Origin: Paenibacillus vietnamensis
GTDB lineage: Bacteria > Bacillota > Bacilli > Paenibacillales > Paenibacillaceae
DNA: 64,000 bases
Assembly: GCF_020169515.1 (NCBI RefSeq)
Contig: NZ_JAHMHW010000001.1
Location: 620,001-684,000 of the forward strand
Direction: 5' to 3'
The first letter of the stretch is position 1. Each line of letters opens with the position of its first letter. The position numbers were made by a program, and so were the translations under genes. Below the pieces are notes generated by a model that did not search any database, was not told the origin of the DNA, and was given only the letters and a program-made list of their open reading frames with translations. Shown here in pieces: positions 61,784 to 64,000 of the stretch.

Positions 61784-61790
61784 TTCGGGA

Positions 61791-61886
61791 TCAGGAATAA
61801 CGTTTGCATTTTTTACGTTTCTTTATGACGATGACAATAATGATAATGACCACGACAAGTTTTTTGCTGCTGCTGCTGCTGCGCAT
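61791..61886 (-). CDS. 31-aa Ser/Val/Ile transmembrane peptide candidate
   Basis: The ORF reads MRSSSSSKKLVVVIIIIVIV then a strongly basic end (KKRKKCKRYS). It is a single hydrophobic helix flanked by basic residues. GAGGGGGTGAT lies just before ATG 61886. No family recognised. The five Ser codons are an AGC run. It could be a small spore or stress membrane peptide, or chance. Confidence 0.45.
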   Translation of the reverse strand: MRSSSSSKKLVVVIIIIVIVIKKRKKCKRYS

Positions 61887-62017
61887 TATGATCACCCCCT
61901 CAATCAGTGGGATGATCTACTATATTCATAGAATGCCGGTTTGGATTGGACAAGTAGTTAGTAGGGGACAAGTTTGGGGAGCCAGAGACAGCTTTAATGC
62001 AAAACTTCTCAGACCAA

Positions 62018-62056
62018 AAAAGCCTGCCGGAATCAATGGATTCCTTGCAGGCTTTT
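62018..62056 (-). terminator. Terminator of the LysM repeat gene
   Basis: AAAAGCCTGC plus GGAATC pair with GATTCC and GCAGGCTTTT; on the minus strand six T follow. Confidence 0.85.
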
Positions 62057-62084
62057 GCTGGATTCTTTTATCCTTACACTGTGT

Positions 62085-62720
62085 TTAATACGGTTTTTTT
62101 CCTTTAGAAGCGGGCATCGATTGTGCCGGATAAGCCTGGTTGGCCGATTGCGCCGGATAAGCCTGGTTAGCCGATTGCGCCGAATAAGCTTGGTTGGCCG
62201 ATTGTGCCGGATAAGCCTGATTGGCCGATTGTGCCTGATAAGCTTGGTTGGCCGATTGCGCCGGATAAGCCTGGTTGGCCGATTGTACTTCACTTTCCAT
62301 GTATGTTTTGTGGCAGTACATATCAGAGATGCGCGGGATCGAAACGGTTGTGCCTTGCTGAATTTGATATGGATTCGTGATATGCGGATTGGCTTCTTCC
62401 AGAAATGCGCAAGGGATATTGTACATATGCGCGACTTTGTCTAACGTATCTCCGGCTTGCGCCTGGTGATGCGCATAATACATGTCGTTACGGTCTTCTT
62501 CGCCATCCTCCCGGAAAAAAGGAAAGAAAAACGGCGAAAAGAAGAAGAACGGGAACAAGAAGCGGCGCGGAAAAAAAGGATGGGGAAACGGGCGGAAAGG
62601 ACGCCGGAAGCCAGGTCCGCCAAAGCCAGGTCCGCCAAAGCCAGGGCCGCCGAAGCCAGGGCCGCCGAAGCCAGGTCCGCCAAAGCCGGGACCGCCAAAC
62701 GGAGTAAACGCACGATTCAT
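62085..62720 (-). CDS. LysM protein with GGPGF and SANQAYPAQ repeats (spore coat-like)
   Basis: A 211-aa low-complexity protein. After MNRAFTPF come six GGPGF repeats, a Pro/Phe/Arg-rich stretch (FRRPFRPFPHPFFPRR...), an acidic turn, one LysM domain (about 84-132, AGDTLDKVAHMYNIPCAFLEEANPHI-type), and six copies of SANQAYPAQ with small changes, then a basic end. LysM binds glycan; the flanking repeats look structural, as in SafA-like coat proteins. GGAGG precedes ATG 62720. A sigma-K-like promoter is upstream. Confidence 0.85.
   Translation of the reverse strand: MNRAFTPFGGPGFGGPGFGGPGFGGPGFGGPGFGGPGFRRPFRPFPHPFFPRRFLFPFFFFSPFFFPFFREDGEEDRNDMYYAHHQAQAGDTLDKVAHMYNIPCAFLEEANPHITNPYQIQQGTTVSIPRISDMYCHKTYMESEVQSANQAYPAQSANQAYQAQSANQAYPAQSANQAYSAQSANQAYPAQSANQAYPAQSMPASKGKKPY
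62121..62282. repeat. Six 27-bp tandem repeats encoding SANQAYPAQ
   Basis: In-frame repeats at the 3' end of the LysM gene; units differ at one or two positions (YPAQ, YQAQ, YSAQ). Confidence 0.9.
62607..62696. repeat. Six 15-bp tandem repeats encoding GGPGF
   Basis: In-frame repeats near the 5' end of the LysM gene, nearly identical at the DNA level. Confidence 0.9.
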
Positions 62721-62758
62721 AAACAAACCTCCAAATTGTTAATGGTCATTTGACTATA

Positions 62759-62786
62759 TAGCCTATGACAATGGCCCAAAAGTGTT
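62759..62786 (-). promoter_or_regulatory. Sigma-K-like promoter of the LysM repeat gene
   Basis: On the minus strand, AACA (62783-62786), 15 nt, CATAGGCTA (62759-62767). The -10 matches the sigma-K form CATAnnnTA exactly. It is 38 nt before the start codon, and supports late mother-cell expression. Confidence 0.55.
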
Positions 62787-62792
62787 CTTTTG

Positions 62793-62809
62793 AGCCCAAA
62801 ATTTGGGCT
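62793..62809 (-). terminator. Hairpin after the 62813 membrane protein gene
   Basis: AGCCCAAA A TTTGGGCT, 8-bp arms with one loop base, three nt past the stop. No T run. Confidence 0.4.
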
Positions 62810-62812
62810 TGT

Positions 62813-63346
62813 TCATGAGCCGTACGGGCCTGCGCCGGCGGAAGCGTCTGTGTGCTTCAGGATCCGGAAACGCTGCTGCAAAAGCCGGTAAATAAGCAAG
62901 TAGAGGCTGATGACGAACAAATAAACCGGCAGCGAATACACCGTCGTCCAGCCCTTATAATTGAATACATGTGCCTGGGCAGCCAGCCATTCGAACCCTA
63001 ACGCGAGCAAGGAGCAGATCAGCACATAGAGGGCGGCGCCAGTCCCGCGAATATGAAACTTATCGTAAATATACAAAGCCAGATAACCGAACGGCGGATA
63101 CAGCAGCCACAAAATAAAGTCGAACAGATCGAATTTTGGCGTATCGGTAATATCATACAAGTCATAAGGAGGGGTAGCGATAATAAAATCCGCTGCCTTG
63201 GCAATGACGTCGCTGAGCAGAAGCATAACGGCGGTAATGACAGCCGGAAACCGCCGGGGCAGCAAAAAAACTGCTGTATAGGCCGCGGCCATGAACAGGA
63301 CGATAAACCATTCGTTGGCATCGAATTTCTCCGGCAGCGGCATCAT
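62813..63346 (-). CDS. Multi-spanning membrane protein, CBO0543-like
   Basis: A 177-aa protein with about five helices (WFIVLFMAAAYTAVFLL, VITAVMLLLSDVIAKAADFI, FILWLLYPPFGYLALYIYD, ALYVLICSLLALGFEWL, VYSLPVYLFVISLYLLIYRLL) and the segment YPPFGYLALY. It looks like the CBO0543 family of spore-former membrane proteins (unknown function). It overlaps its upstream partner by 4 nt (ATGA). ATG 63346 or 63343. Confidence 0.65.
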   Translation of the reverse strand: MMPLPEKFDANEWFIVLFMAAAYTAVFLLPRRFPAVITAVMLLLSDVIAKAADFIIATPPYDLYDITDTPKFDLFDFILWLLYPPFGYLALYIYDKFHIRGTGAALYVLICSLLALGFEWLAAQAHVFNYKGWTTVYSLPVYLFVISLYLLIYRLLQQRFRILKHTDASAGAGPYGS

Positions 63347-63816
63347 GCTCTCAAATCCTTTTTGATAAGATGTCGAATAAAGCCCTTCAAACAAAAAACG
63401 GCGATCAGAAGCAGCGACCAAGCCGTAACGGACCACCACGGCTTCCACGGGGCACGATGATGGAAAATCTGCAGCCAGTCGGCTGCGAATTCCACGGTTG
63501 TCAGCAGCGCGATGAATAGTGCGGACAAAATCAGCTTTGCTTGAAATGATTTGACGGAATATACAAGCTCGATGCACCAGGTAACAAGCAGCGGAATCAG
63601 CACGATTCGATACACGTAGGACGCCCAGACAAGATCAAGTCGCATGCTCATGTCGATAAGCCGAAGATTGGTAATGAGAATAAGCATGTAATCCCCGAAT
63701 AAAAGCACAACGCCCATCCAGCAAAACATGCTCTCGAATAGCAGAAGCTGTTTATTCTTCATGACATAAAAACCGAGAAGTATCCAGCAGGTTATTAATA
63801 TTGCAGTTAATGCCAT
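63343..63816 (-). CDS. Membrane protein, partner of the 62813 gene
   Basis: A 157-aa protein with about five helices (ALTAILITCWILLGFYVM, LLLFESMFCWMGVVLLFGDYM, VYRIVLIPLLVTWCIELVYS, LILSALFIALLTTVEFAADWL, SVTAWSLLLIAVFCLKGF). It and the next protein are similar in plan and size, suggesting a duplicated pair. No family recognised with certainty. Confidence 0.6.
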   Translation of the reverse strand: MALTAILITCWILLGFYVMKNKQLLLFESMFCWMGVVLLFGDYMLILITNLRLIDMSMRLDLVWASYVYRIVLIPLLVTWCIELVYSVKSFQAKLILSALFIALLTTVEFAADWLQIFHHRAPWKPWWSVTAWSLLLIAVFCLKGFIRHLIKKDLRA

Positions 63817-63864
63817 AGTTTTGTCCTTTTCCGCGATTCGAATTAATCCGGCGTGTCGGCCTTA

Positions 63865-64000
63865 TTACCTTGTGGTCAACTCTTTGCGGTTCAACGCTTG
63901 GGGAGGCTCCTCCAGCCATCCGTGTTCAATCATTAATTTCGCGCCATCCTCCGCATATCTGGCGATTTCAGCCGCGAGTCTCACATAATTCATTGCAACG
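63865..64000 (-). CDS. DUF3231/CotF-like protein, 3' end only
   Basis: The last 44 codons of a leftward gene, ending YAEDGAKLMIEHGWLEEPPQ...ELTTR, resembling the C-terminus of DUF3231 (ferritin-like, spore coat CotF-related) proteins. The gene continues past the right edge. An ATG at 63993 is within it, but the frame is open beyond. Two stop codons (TAATAA) end it. Confidence 0.55.
   Translation of the reverse strand, partial: VAMNYVRLAAEIARYAEDGAKLMIEHGWLEEPPQALNRKELTTR

Noticed and set aside
62121..62696. Repeats suggestive of a CRISPR or minisatellite
   Set aside because: Units are 15 and 27 bp, contiguous without spacers, and in frame within one protein gene.
1..64000. Prophage, transposon or genomic island
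   Set aside because: No transposase, integrase, terminal repeats, tRNA junction or base composition break was seen; gene order is chromosomal core-like.
1..64000. tRNA or rRNA genes
   Set aside because: No cloverleaf with GTTCGA-type T arm and CCA end in a proper context, nor rRNA-like conserved blocks, were noticed.

Overview
The window reads as chromosomal DNA of a moderately high-GC, endospore-forming Firmicute of the Paenibacillus/Cohnella type (Paenibacillaceae). The evidence is the spore genes (spoVM, spoVIF, two gerA-type receptor operons, a YjcZ-family peptide), strong AGGAGG-type ribosome binding sites with many GTG/TTG starts, and a gene order (rqcH, P-type Ca2+-ATPase, remA, gmk, rpoZ, coaBC, priA, def, fmt, rsmB, rlmN, prpC, prkC, rsgA, rpe, spoVM, rpmB, asp23-like, fakA, recG) that follows the Bacillus subtilis yloA-recG region. 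I saw no rRNA, tRNA, CRISPR array, insertion sequence or prophage.

Layout. 1-8.9 kb: the 5' end of an FtsW-like gene, a YugN-like gene, an M20 amidohydrolase, a CBS-domain protein, a thermonuclease lipoprotein, an XPB helicase with its helicase-associated partner, ylbF-ylbG and a gene of unknown function. 8.9-12.6 kb: a LysR regulator overlapping a PHP phosphoesterase, then rqcH on the minus strand. 12.7-40.2 kb: a long mostly plus-strand housekeeping block covering ion transport, lysine/peptidoglycan precursor (dapF), methionine/folate, RemA, nucleotide and transcription genes, coenzyme A, replication restart, formyl-methionine metabolism, rRNA modification, the Ser/Thr kinase-phosphatase pair, ribosome assembly GTPase, spoVM/rpmB, fatty acid kinase and recG, ending with spoVIF. 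40.2-44.1 kb: DNA damage genes (SRAP protein, YolD plus Y-family polymerase) with two perfect LexA-type boxes. 44.2-52.4 kb: two consecutive germinant receptor operons, ordered A-B-C and A-C-B, with a small membrane protein between them. 52.4-56.5 kb: a TPP-riboswitch-controlled thiamin/pyrimidine uptake operon ending in a TatD-family hydrolase. 56.6-64 kb: wall hydrolases, an ECF sigma/anti-sigma pair, small spore-type proteins, Ku, a repeat-rich LysM protein behind a sigma-K-like promoter, and two membrane proteins.

Genes too short for a routine ORF search were found by reading: spoVM (26 aa), a YjcZ-family peptide (36 aa), a 52-aa membrane protein, a 31-aa Ser/Val/Ile peptide, and the tail of a DUF3231-like gene at the right edge. 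The most interesting unexplained element is a promoter - structured segment - terminator cassette of about 100 nt directly upstream of remA, in the slot where yloC/yicC lies in B. subtilis. Other points worth following are the TatD hydrolase in the thiamin operon, the paired LexA boxes flanking a -10 element, the GGPGF/SANQAYPAQ repeat protein, and the two ger operons with different gene order.
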